Origin: Myrmaecium sp. VS I D KN 1
Taxonomy: Eukaryota > Ascomycota > Dothideomycetes > Valsariales > Valsariaceae
DNA: 64,000 bases
Reading direction: 5' to 3'
NCBI GenBank assembly: GCA_019775845.1
Contig: JADQAV010000044.1
Span: forward strand, 310,001 to 374,000
This document shows positions 1 through 9,407 of this stretch, in pieces. A program made the position numbers and the translations under genes. The notes below the pieces were generated by a model. It saw only the letters and a program-made list of their open reading frames with translations. It ran no database searches and was not told the origin of the DNA. Numbering within the stretch: the first letter of the stretch is position 1; the number at the start of each line of letters is the position of its first letter.

Positions 1-2
1 GG

Positions 3-302
3 CTCCTCGGCACCTCATTCACCTTCCCCGGCTTCCTCGCCAACGTCGCCCCGGATTCGGTCCGCGTGGCCGCCGGCTGGACGCATCTCTACCAGCTGTG
101 CTTCCTGGTCGGCTTCGCGGTCGCGTTCACGACGTATTGCGCCTTGCATTGGGCGTTTCCGGACCCGAGGCTCCGGGAGTGGGTGAAGTCGGATGAGAGT
201 GCGATGGAGACGATCAGGAGGTTTCGGAAGGAGGGCGGTGGGGTTGAGGAGGTGGAGGAGAGGGTGCGGGAGGTACCGGGGATGGGGGAGGGGGAGGTTT
301 GA
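3..302 (+). CDS. NCS1-family nucleobase/allantoin permease, C-terminal end (partial)
   Basis: An open frame runs in from the left edge and ends at a TGA at 300-302. It reads through a segment with FTFPGFLANVAP and then a hydrophobic helix (LYQLCFLVGFAVAFTTYCAL), followed by a charged tail. The PGF-(I/L)xN turn before the last membrane helices and the short cytosolic tail rich in Glu/Arg are what I know from fungal NCS1 transporters (uracil, allantoin, cytosine and thiamine permeases). These are plasma-membrane proteins that import bases or related rings with protons or sodium. Only about 99 residues are in the window, so the substrate cannot be told. The upstream exons lie outside the window. 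Confidence 0.75.
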   Translation, partial: LLGTSFTFPGFLANVAPDSVRVAAGWTHLYQLCFLVGFAVAFTTYCALHWAFPDPRLREWVKSDESAMETIRRFRKEGGGVEEVEERVREVPGMGEGEV

Positions 303-619
303 TGGGTTTTTATTCTGCCTTTGTCCTCTCGTTCCAAGAAGATCTGAACGTAGACTGATATACGTTGGTGATTACCTTGTCCTTGCATCCAACATCTCTC
401 TTGCGAGTTGATATAGGACGATGCCAGTCGCATAGAGTAAGAGTGTTGGAAGTGAACATGGACGTGAATGTGAACGGGACAAATTTCGCTCCCTGGACGG
501 GATGACATGTACTGCGATAAGTCCCCCCCCCCCCTCTCTCCCGTCCATACCACTAGCACTACATACCTTTGAGCAGCCGACTTCCACCCAAGCAAGCCCA
601 TCCTTCCCCTCCCTCCATC
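303..619. other. Intergenic stretch between convergent gene ends
   Basis: This is the space between the 3' ends of the NCS1 permease (plus) and the GH16 gene (minus). It holds a C10 homopolymer near 526-535 and no open frame that looks like protein. It is presumably the two 3' untranslated regions. Confidence 0.5.
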
Positions 620-1503
620 CTACGCAGTATTATAATACATCTCAATCTCCTTAATCCTCAACACCGCATCCGTCGCCGGCGGGTCGCCCGTCCAGCCCGG
701 ATCACCATTCCTACAATACAAATCCCATCAGTAAGGCTAACACCACAACATCGAAAAACAAAAAAAAAAAAAAAAAAAAAAAAAGAAAAAAAAACTTACG
801 CCCAATTATTCCACACCCAGCTGCCCGGCACCGTCGGCACATCCGTCGACATCTCCGCCACCAACACCCCATCCACGAAAAACCCCGTCCACCCTTCCCT
901 CCAATCCACCCGATACTCATGCTCCACACTCACCGCATCCGCCGGCGCCGCCACCATCGCTCGCGTCGCCTCCCCATCCCCATCTGCATCCTGATTCGTC
1001 AGGAACAGCACCCGGGACCCGTTTCCGGGGTTGCTCGTGCTTGCTGCACTAGAGAGCCACTCGATGTCGCTCTCCTCCGTGTCCGACTGGTAGAAGAAGA
1101 AGCCGTTGCAGACGCCCGCCACGTCGGTGAGGATGGCGGTCGTGCGCACGCTGGCGTAGCGGATGTTGGACGCCGTCGTGACGACTTCGCCGCCGAGGAG
1201 GGGGGTGGTGGTTTGTCCGCCTGGCACGGTCAGGGTGAGGTATCCGTTGGAGAGGCTGATGCCGGAGGGGCTGAAGCGGTGGTGGTAGGGTGCGGGGGCG
1301 CTGTCGGCGACGGTGTAGGTGCTGATTTGGAGACCGGGGGGCAGGGTGGCGGTGGTGAAGGTGTAGTGGGCGTGGTGGGTGTAGGATTGGTTGGCGTTGA
1401 TGGTGTATAGGCCGGTGGTGGGGTTGTAGGTTGCGGGGGGGGAACGGGTGGCGTAGGTCAGGGGGAGGAGGAGCAGGAGGGTTGGGGATGGGGGGAGCCG
1501 CAT
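620..1503 (-). CDS. Secreted glycoside hydrolase family 16-like protein, two exons
   Basis: Predicted as exons 800-1503 and 620-710 on the minus strand, with a GT-AG intron at 711-799 that carries a long A/T homopolymer. The product is 264 residues. Residues 1-19 form a signal peptide with a leucine run. The core has the GH16 catalytic box E-x-D-x-E (E144, D146, E148 within SDTEESDIEWLSS), nucleophile and acid/base of this beta-glucanase/transglycosylase fold. The end of exon 1 (PGSWVWNNWA) joins in frame to exon 2 (NGDPGWTGDPPATDAVLRI), the usual C-terminal part of fungal concanavalin-like GH16 proteins. It probably acts on beta-glucan or chitin-glucan in the wall or outside the cell. A TATATAAA at 1581-1588 (minus sense) lies 78 bp before the ATG. 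Exact substrate class is unknown. Confidence 0.88.
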
Positions 1504-3556
1504 GTTGGGTGGTGGTGATGGGGGGGATGCTGGTGAGTGTGGGATGCGCTGGGGGATGGGGGATGGGCAGGAAGGGGGTTTTTATATAGGAGTAGCTGTA
1601 CCGCCCTGATCGACGTCGACAGCCTTGCGAGGATATGTATGTAATAAGCTTACCGCGCAACTTAATTCACCCCACAGCTGAGGTGTTTACCCCGTGTTGG
1701 TGGCGCGAGGGGAGGGCGGTTGTGGGGGCCGAAACGACTCGGAAATTCCGTTGCGGATTTTCGGCCCCCGCGCAGATTTTTCTGTCTCCTTCAATAGGCT
1801 CGAGTGAAGGTCAGGATGTTTATATATGTCTCTCTGCTAGGTGATTACTGTTACACTGCGTCGGGGTGGAGCGAAGTCTTCGAGAGGGCGTGGTCGGTTG
1901 AACTTCCATCGTAACGTGCACCCTGAAACAGCTCAGGTATCTATAGACGCCAACCCCTTCTAGGCTCAAGGTCAGACTGCTGCTTTCGACTTCAGTCTGT
2001 CTGTGGAGGAAGAAGTAGCGCTCGATCCTCTCTTTCTCTGTGACTGCCGTGCTTCGCCCGAGCTTTCGCGTTAAAGCGATCAAAGCTAAACCCCGGGCCG
2101 CAAGTCGCAAGGCTGCGATTCGGATACATATTTTCGTCGTGCTTAGGTCATAAACGGGGTTAGTGGATTTTATATAAGTCCTGAGGCTGAGGGGGTACTT
2201 TGAACCGGGACGAAGTCAGATGGATAGCGTTTAAGGGGTGTTGGTCTGGCGAGACTCGAGATCGCAAAGGGGTTGAATTCGTTCATGAGGGTATTTCAAG
2301 CGGAGAAGGTGGGTGCAAGAGAGCGTTCTCTGATATGACTTGCTCAATGTGATTGTATAGCGTTATCTGGTGGATGTGCACATAGTAGAGGAGATGAAGC
2401 GGACCAGGGCCGAGAAGTGGGATGGGGAAGCCTTCTATCTTCTGTGGAGAAGCTCTCTATCATCTTTTAGATGTTGCCTGCAACCTGGTGGACGATGCCA
2501 GGCTGATTTCTGAGACATAAGATACCCGTTATTGAGCCGTGCTGACGGTGCAAATTAATATGATTGACGAATAGGTACTGCTGGAGGAGTTGTAAATAAG
2601 GCATGGTAAGCAAACCACTATGGTCGGGATCTGCCGCAATTCCTCAGCGGATAGCTGCGCTGGAGCATAGAACGTCCACGTTGCCTGTCTATCACCTCGT
2701 AAAAACAGTCTCTATTGAGTTGAGTTCGGAGAATGCGGTATGTGGTCGGTCTGCTCGGTCGCATAACCCGCTTCCCGGCCTCCCCCCTCCAACCCGTTCA
2801 ACGATCAGCCTCGCAAGAGTACTTCATTCGGATTTTGAAGCGCGGTGATTGGTCTGGCTTTTGAGGCTAAACCGCTTTTGGACGTTGCCTCGTCGAGATG
2901 TCTACCTAAATCATGATGTCGCTTTATTCCCGGTCATCGGGGTGCGAGGCTAAAGCGCCACGAAAGCTTGTTGATAGGGGCCGATCTATGTGACTACAGG
3001 ACTCCCCCTCGTTACGTGAGGGTCCACAAACTACAGGTCGTCAGCTAGAATGAGGATGCGGAAGAGGGGAGTGGTAAGTATTCCTGCCTTTGTTTATGTA
3101 TATATATAACCTAGCAGTGCCGTGGAAGCTGTCCTATTTTCGATACTCAAGATATCATTTCACGAATAATTGGCCATGTGAAGAGACTGTTGCAAAGTGC
3201 CCACTCCTCCCCCACAAACTTAGCCCATGGGAAGCGCTCTCGGTATATAACGTGCAGAAGCGCGCGCAGGTACACCGGGCACACGACAGCTGCAGCTGCA
3301 TGTGCCTCTACCCCGTGCCTTTCCAGGGAAGCCCTCAGACGTCACCCAACCCGGATTGCGCATAATCATGACCGCTTCACAGCGACGGCTGATACTATCA
3401 GCCAGCGCAGCATGTAGACCCAACACGAGCCTCCTATACGAACAACCGCAACCTCCCTCCACCTACCACCACACCGTCCACCTTCACTTATTACTCCCCC
3501 GCCCACCACCCCCTTCAAATCCATACCCACACCCGCCAGAGTCACCCCCCACCGCC
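1504..3556. other. Gene-free 2-kb stretch
   Basis: Open frames here are short, low in codon bias and match nothing I recognise. The left part must hold the promoter of the GH16 gene and the right part that of the acidic hypothetical gene. I see no tRNA, no clear repeat and no terminal inverted repeats. Confidence 0.4.
1581..1588 (-). promoter_or_regulatory. TATA-like box of the GH16 gene
   Basis: The minus strand reads TATATAAA here, 78 bp upstream of the GH16 start codon, a usual spacing for a fungal TATA element. Inferred from sequence only. Confidence 0.4.
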
Positions 3557-4188
3557 ATGTCCCCACTTCCCGAAGACGACAACAACTCTCCATATCGCGG
3601 ACCCCCACCACCCCCGAAAGATCCCGCAGCCCAACAAGCCTTCCTCGACCGCATCCCCTGGTGGCACCCTCCAGCAGCCGCACCCACCTCCTCCCGCCGG
3701 CAGCTAGAGAGGCCAAATCTTAAGTTAGGCGTGGTCGAGCCCTCGCCGCTCACGCCTGGGGTAGCTGAGAAGGAGGAGGAGAGTGAGCAAGAGGGGGAGG
3801 AGAGTGAGGAAGTGGAAAGTGAGGAGGAGGAGGATGGGGAATATGAGGACGAGGAGTGTGAGGATGAGCAGTATGAGGATGAAGAGTGTGAGACGATGAC
3901 GATGGCGAGGATGAAGATGAAAACCCGAACGAGCGCGCGAGTACTGCGGTCTGCACTAGAAGTAGCGCTACGCGTGAGCCCAAACGCGCGTACGCGTTCC
4001 TTCCATCGAGCTCGTCGGCCGCCAAACGGGTCCGTTGCGCTTCGGAGGTGGCGACGGCTGCTGCTGCCACCGCGGCGCCTCTTCCTTCTTTGGCTTGTCG
4101 ACCGCTGAAGAAGGGTATTGCTCGGAGTATTGCTCGGAGGATTGATCGAAGGAGGGAGAGATGCTATGATGAGCGGGGGAAGGAGTAG
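3557..4188 (+). CDS. Hypothetical acidic protein with a frame switch (or hidden intron)
   Basis: Not recognised. The ATG at 3557 (CCGCCATGTCC context) opens a frame with proline-rich N-terminus (NSPYRGPPPPPKDPAAQQAF), a DRIPWWHPP motif and then about 45 residues rich in Glu/Asp. Near 3890 the acidic pattern stops in this frame but continues in the next one (DDDDGEDEDENPNERAS), which runs on through KRAYAFLPSSSSAAKRV to a TAG at 4186-4188 and ends in a basic segment (ARSIARRIDRRRERCYDER). So either the acidic repeat has suffered an indel, or an intron is spliced; one formally possible intron is 3783-3892 (GTGAGC donor). Total about 175-210 residues. An acidic then basic disordered protein would fit a nuclear or chaperone-like role, but that is only a guess. 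Confidence 0.45.
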
Positions 4189-4914
4189 AGGCAGGAGGAG
4201 GAGGTGAGAGATTGCATTGTTGTTGATCGGAAGGGGTGGTTGATGAGGAGGTCGAGGGGAGGGGGACGTGGTGGTTGAGTTTGCCCGGGGTGTTTCTGGA
4301 TTGTAAGAGCTGGAAGGAATGTATGTGGAGGGTACCTGACTAGGAAATGTAGATAAAAGGAAGAAAAAGTAATCTCTGAGTAGAAGAGAGGAAGATGGGA
4401 TCTCACTTGCGCGTGCTGGTGGTTTCAGGTGTTACACTTTCGTGGTGAGTGATCGAGTATGTACTAAGCCTTTTCCTTCTCTTAATTACTCACCCATTGA
4501 GCTTCAAGAATTGTTACTATACATGCAAATAGGGATGTATGTGATGGTAGATATCTTCATACAATCGATGTTTCACTGCCCGACCATCACATGTCGTCCT
4601 GACTCGGTCAGGCACGAACGGGAGGGGCCGCGAGACGGCACTGTTAAGTGTCATGCTAGTGAGTTTGCCGCTTCCCCGGGGCAGGGATGCGAGTCAGGCA
4701 CCGTTGAGGCACAGCGGCGGCCAAAATGGGACAATCAGGCGATGGGGGCACTCAGTGTACCAAGTGGACGGTACCGGACTTCACTGGCCACATAGAAATA
4801 TGAAGGTGCGGGGTTTGCCCTGGAGAAGAGAAGAAAGAAACTTGCTTTGCTCTCACCTTCTCTCTAGTCTCTCTGTATCCTCCTTTCTTGACCATCTCGA
4901 GTGTGAGTGTAAAC
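4189..4914. other. Intergenic, promoter side of the methyltransferase gene
   Basis: No convincing coding frame. The last 60 bases before the ATG at 4915 are CT-rich (TTCTCTCTAGTCTCTCTG), as is common in 5' leaders of ascomycete genes. Confidence 0.4.
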
Positions 4915-6399
4915 ATGGCTGCTGCTCTCGAATCAAACGCACCGATCGAGGTCGATCCCGCCATCGAGGAGGTATGGCTGCTTTGCCCAGAGCCAACGGA
5001 AATCTTCAATTGACACAGGCTGTGCGGACAGAATGACCGTGACTCCACCTTCTCCGAGTACGCGATTCACATCCGCACGGGTTCACGGAAGATCTGACCT
5101 CGCCGTAGCGCAAGCGAACGGAGCGCCTCGTTGACCTCGAGTGTTATGCGATTCCGGGAGGAAAACGGAAGGACGTATCATGCCTATCGTGAAGGAAGTA
5201 AGCTTGACATCCTTCTGCTGTCGTTCTCTTTTGCTGATTAACTTCGATGAAGAGTACGCGATTCCAAATGATGACACCGAGAACGATCGATTGGGTATGT
5301 TGCGCTGCTTCCCGTGCTGTTCGAATACATGATATATATATTAAGTTATTGAGCAGACCTCCAGCACGCCCTGTTCACCCTTACCCTCGATGGAAAACTG
5401 TACCTCGCCCCAGTCAAGAATATTCGCAATTGCCTGGATGTTGGAACAGGCACGGGGATCTGGGCCATCGATTTCGGTATGTCTGGCTTCGTTCTAGAAC
5501 TCGATTGCCTACGCTAATAGTACTTGCCTTCCAGCGGACGAACATCCCGAAGCTAACGTTTGCAACCCCTTAGCAGCCCCTTAAGTACGCCTTACAGTAT
5601 TCCCCCTGACATCCAGCGCAGGTCATCGCCGTCGATCTCTCACCCATCCAGCCCTCGGTGGTCCCTCCGAACGTCAAGTTCCTCATAGACGACGTCGAGG
5701 ACGAGTGGCTTTATGATGAAACCTTCGACCTAATCCACGCGCGAATGATGGTAGGCTCGTTCGCCGATTGGCCCCGCTTCTTGCGCAAATGCTACGACCA
5801 CCTCACGCCCGGTACCGGCTGGGTCGAGCTGCAGGATGGTTTCCGGCTGCGGTGCGACGACGGCTCGCTGCCGGCGGACAGCATGTACAAACGGTATATG
5901 GACCTCCTCGACGAAGCGTACCGCAAGATGGGCCGAGAGATCTTCGTGGCGGACCAACACAAACAGGTAAAGACCGAGCCCCTCTCCCACTCCCATTCCG
6001 CGAACACCTCAGCGATCTGACCACTGCCTGCCTGCCTGCCTTCCATCGCTCGTCCTGCAGCGCTTGCAGGACGCCGGCTTCGTCGACGTCCATGAGGTCG
6101 TCCGGAAGTGGCCCTCGAACACCTGGCCCAAGGACCCACGGATGAAGGAGATCGGCCTGTGGAGCCGGGAAAACATCCTGCAGGCGCTGGAAAGCCTGGC
6201 CCTGGCCCCGCTCACCCGGTTGCTGGGCTGGACGGCCGAAGAGGTGCAGGTGCTTGTCGCTGGCGTCCGGAAGGACGCCTTGAATACTAAGATCCATGCT
6301 TACTTCGATGTGTATGTGCGAGCAGCCCCATTAACCGAGAAGTGTCGTGCGCTGACCTTGTTGGTGGGTAGCTACGTGGTGTATGGACGAAGACCGTAG
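4915..6399 (+). CDS. LaeA-like SAM-dependent methyltransferase, eight exons, one in-frame stop
   Basis: Exons: 4915-4971, 5032-5197, 5253-5294, 5357-5476, 5535-5557, 5622-5966, 6061-6311 and 6372-6399. All junctions are GT-AG and phases agree, giving about 343 codons. The order of blocks is that of fungal LaeA-like methyltransferases: [65 protein letters not shown]-binding motif [55 protein letters not shown], and C-terminal YVVYGRRP. Family members act in the nucleus or cytosol, and some regulate secondary metabolism or development; substrate is mostly unknown. Odd: codon 5095-5097 in exon 2 is TGA, and I find no plausible splice that removes it. The rest of the frame is clean, so the gene is either a very young pseudogene, an assembly error, or spliced in an unusual way. 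It is followed by a decayed P450, which could be the relic of a small metabolite cluster. Confidence 0.8.
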
Positions 6400-7184
6400 T
6401 GTGGCGGCGGCTTCCTTCGCCTTAGGCGTTGGTATGAACAGATGACGAAAGGATGGGTTTGCAGGGAGAAAAGAGAGGGAGGGAGAAAAAGCACAGCTCT
6501 TCGGTTGTTAGACTGTCAATCTCTTCCATCACGACGTTTCCCACCGTATCCAGCTGGTATATCGGGGAACAAAGAAGTCAGACGTGGCAGAAGTATAGTA
6601 GATACACTCCTTTGGCGCAGCCGACAGTCAGCGCAATCTTCTGCACGTCTTGAATCGAGAGGGATGGCGGCCAGGGAGAGCTTCTGATCTGCTATAGTAT
6701 TCCTTCAATTTGTAGTTTGTTCTAGCCCTGGTGTATGCATGATACGTACCGCTTCACCGAGCAGCAGGAGTTGGCGGGGGGTATGAGGAGCCGCTCGTGG
6801 TGAGGCGCTGACGAACCCGCGAGCCATGACTCCTTGAAGTCTCATACTTGCAGCTTTTAACTCTCTTGCATGTTGTATGTGGATATAGCATACGGGCTTC
6901 CGTCAAGGGTTCGTCCTCTCCAGTCTGGTGCTGTGCCGCCGTGCCCCCTTCATGCGCCTCGCAACCGCCCACGCTCTGCAGACCAGGACATCCGCCGGCC
7001 CTTTGGGTTGGCGTTACCCTAGAGCATTTTGTCTCTGTGCTGGTAGGACCTAGGGCTACAAGTCTCTGTACGATTCTTTGATGACTGAAAGTCTCTTAGG
7101 GCGCTGGGAGAAGTGGTCGGTGATCATTCCAATTTCACTCTGTCTATCTCCCATTCCGACACCCTCTTTACCCAAGACCCCGCT
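6400..7184. other. Intergenic between methyltransferase and P450 remnant
   Basis: Short frames only, none recognised. The final part serves as the old promoter of the P450 remnant. Confidence 0.4.
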
Positions 7185-7985
7185 ATGGACGTGATTTTGC
7201 TTATAGTGGGCTTTGGCCTCGCACTCCTTGTCGTTTCCCGGCTATACGGTTTGCTTGTGTCTCAGCTAAAGTTTATTCCCGGCCCATCCCTTGTCATAAT
7301 TACCAATCTCTGGCGTCTTTGGGATACGTACCGAGGCAACCAGATCAATGACCACCAACGTTTCCACAAACGGTATGGCCCGGCCGTCCGCATCGAACCC
7401 CATACCGTCAGCCTGAACGATCCTTCACTTATCAAGACCATCTACTTACCCCGCGAGAATTTCGTCAAGGTTGGCACCCGCAGTTGGTCCGGAGACCAGA
7501 TCACGCGGTTGACAAAAAAAGGGACCCCGCGAAAGAAAAATCAATTAATCCAACAGGATAAGTTATCTTGATCTTTTCTAAAAAGGACCTGATATATAGT
7601 GAATTCGATCTTAAGAATAATATTCAGAAGTTAGAATTATTTATAGACTCTTGTGGTTGATTTAATAAGGTGTAAAAAATAGTGATATCGGTGATATGGG
7701 TCCTTTATTTTGTCAACCGCGTGCAGATCTACTGAACTTGTGGCCCAGAGCGATTTCTGCACCGTCAACGATGCAGTTTAGGATAGACAAGTGATCCAAG
7801 CACTAACGGTCTTCATCTTCGAGCTGAAGCAACCCTCACCTGCTCACCGGCGTCTCTCGCAGACATCGGCGACATCACCTTGAACATGCGGTTTGGCTTC
7901 CTTCAATCCGGCTCAAATGTCGGGCACGCAATCGCCACCGAAATATTTATCAAGGTGATGACCTTGCGACTGAACATCGACTAAA
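7185..7985 (+). pseudogene. Cytochrome P450 pseudogene, interrupted by a small transposable element
   Basis: The N-terminal part is clear: a membrane anchor (MDVILLIVGFGLALLVVSRL), then LKFIPGPS, LWRLWDTYRGNQINDHQRFH, KRYGPAVRIEPHTVSLNDP, typical of microsomal fungal P450s of the pisatin-demethylase/benzoate-hydroxylase type. The frame is cut at about 7503 by a 221-bp inverted-repeat element. Beyond it, decayed pieces in different frames still look like P450 helices (VIQALTVFIFELKQ and then DITLNMRFGFLQSGSNVGHA, cf. the usual FGFLexGxDVGxxI). No I-helix, ExxR or heme-cysteine region follows before the tRNA at 8243. The gene is therefore truncated and dead. Heme monooxygenase function is known for the family only; nothing functional is expected here. 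Confidence 0.85.
7503..7723. mobile_element. 221-bp MITE-like element inside the P450
   Basis: Both ends carry a terminal inverted repeat: ACGCGGTTGACAAAA on the left and its complement on the right, with a further AAAGG/ACCC match inward. The element is flanked on both sides by the direct repeat CAGATC (7497-7502 and 7724-7729), which looks like a target-site duplication of 6 bp or slightly more. The inside is AT-rich and non-coding. Size, ends and lack of coding capacity fit a miniature inverted-repeat transposable element. I cannot assign a superfamily. Confidence 0.8.
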
Positions 7986-8242
7986 GCCAGTCCCTAGCCG
8001 TTACCAGCGCTTCGACATCCAACTGAACATGTTTGTCCTACTCCGTACTATTTTCATAATTCCCCACCACCGCCGTTGGCGAGTTCGACCGTGCTGCTGC
8101 CTCTACTACTTCCCTGCGTCTCCATCTGCAATCTAACTACTACGTCGACGGTTGCGCCTTGTATCAAGATCGATTTGATTGAACGTGGAGTATCCTTTTG
8201 CATCTCTATATAAACGTGAAAAAATAAATACTCGTCATTAAA

Positions 8243-8334
8243 GCGTTGGTGGTTTAGTGGTAAAATCTGCCGTTGCCATTCCATTAGGAAGTCAACGTGT
8301 CGGCAGGCCCCGGGTTCGATTCCCGGCCGACGCA
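8243..8334 (+). tRNA. tRNA-Gly (GCC) with 21-nt intron
   Basis: Acceptor stem GCGTTGG pairs with CCGACGC. The D arm (TTTAGTGG), anticodon arm TGCCG/CGGCA with anticodon GCC at 8275-8277, and T arm with GGTTCGATTCC are all present. The anticodon loop reads TTGCCA, then an intron at about 8279-8299, then T: the canonical position after base 37. The discriminator base is A at 8334. A near-identical gene with a shorter intron lies at 26510-26593 on the other strand. Confidence 0.95.
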
Positions 8335-9407
8335 TTTACTTTTGCCTATCTTCTTGACACCCGTCACATCCTTCTTTTTTGATTTATCTGATCTATGCCT
8401 TCTTTTGATGGACGCTGCGTTGGACGAAGGAGTGACATAGGGGGCTTTTTAAAAGTTATGAGCCGGATGGAGCTCAAGAAGTCGAGGATGCGTTCCACAA
8501 CATCGGCCGCAATCTTCGATATCCATGGACTTGCAGCATCTTGCGACAGAGCAGGGCTGCTCTTTATGATATTGAAAGCCAGGGTGGGTAGGCCATCCTT
8601 TCATTATAATAGAAGGGTGTCCGGCCTCTTTTCTTTCTGTCGCTTGTTCTTCCGGTCGCAGCATGGAAAGCGTCCAATGATTTCCTCGCTTCTTATCACT
8701 ATCGTCTATTGCCGTACCCGTTTCCGTTCCGGTGTGGTCCTTCCTGGTCAGCCTTGCTCAGGTGTGAGCATTCCGCCTTGAGGGCCGTCTAGGCGGAATA
8801 GGCTTGAAATTCAGGCGGTGCAAGGCGTAGTATGTATATAGTAATCCGGCGCATGTGGACCGGTAATCATCGGGGCAGTCGACCCCAAAAACCTCCCATG
8901 CGGATCTCCCGCAGATGCACCTGGACAGAGCTGGCTCCCTCCATCCCCCGTCCGGTCCGTGTTGGCATCTGTTGTCATTTGCTGTACGCTCGCGATTGGG
9001 ACGCCGGTTTCGGACGGCCGCAGTGGGCCGCAGTCGGGCGCTTAGCGACGAGCGAAGGACAGACCTATCATCGCCGTGCTATTCCGCCCAAAAGTCAGCC
9101 TTGCGCCGACGCGGATATTGTGTTGCAGGGCGGGTCAGCCGCTCTTGCCTGTCCTGACTCTCGGTGTCGGTCGTACTCTGCTACTTATATGTGTGTGATC
9201 CTGCTGGCTCGTGTTGCGTTTGCTTCTGGCCCCACGGCCCTCACGCTGTGACGGCTCCACTGTTTTCGCGATATCTACAGTACTTATCTGCTGGAAAAAC
9301 ATTACTTCCGAGATCGTCGAGGCTAGAACCCCATCGGACTGGATCATCACCTATACTGGAATCTGTCTTGAGTACTTATCGTGGTCGCGATTCCGTGTCC
9401 AGTCGGC
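8335..9407. other. Intergenic stretch before the RdRP gene
   Basis: No recognisable gene. A degenerate stretch around 8460-8600 translates to a protein-like run (KVEDAFHNIGRNLRYPWT) but is short and unassigned; it may be another remnant. Confidence 0.35.
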
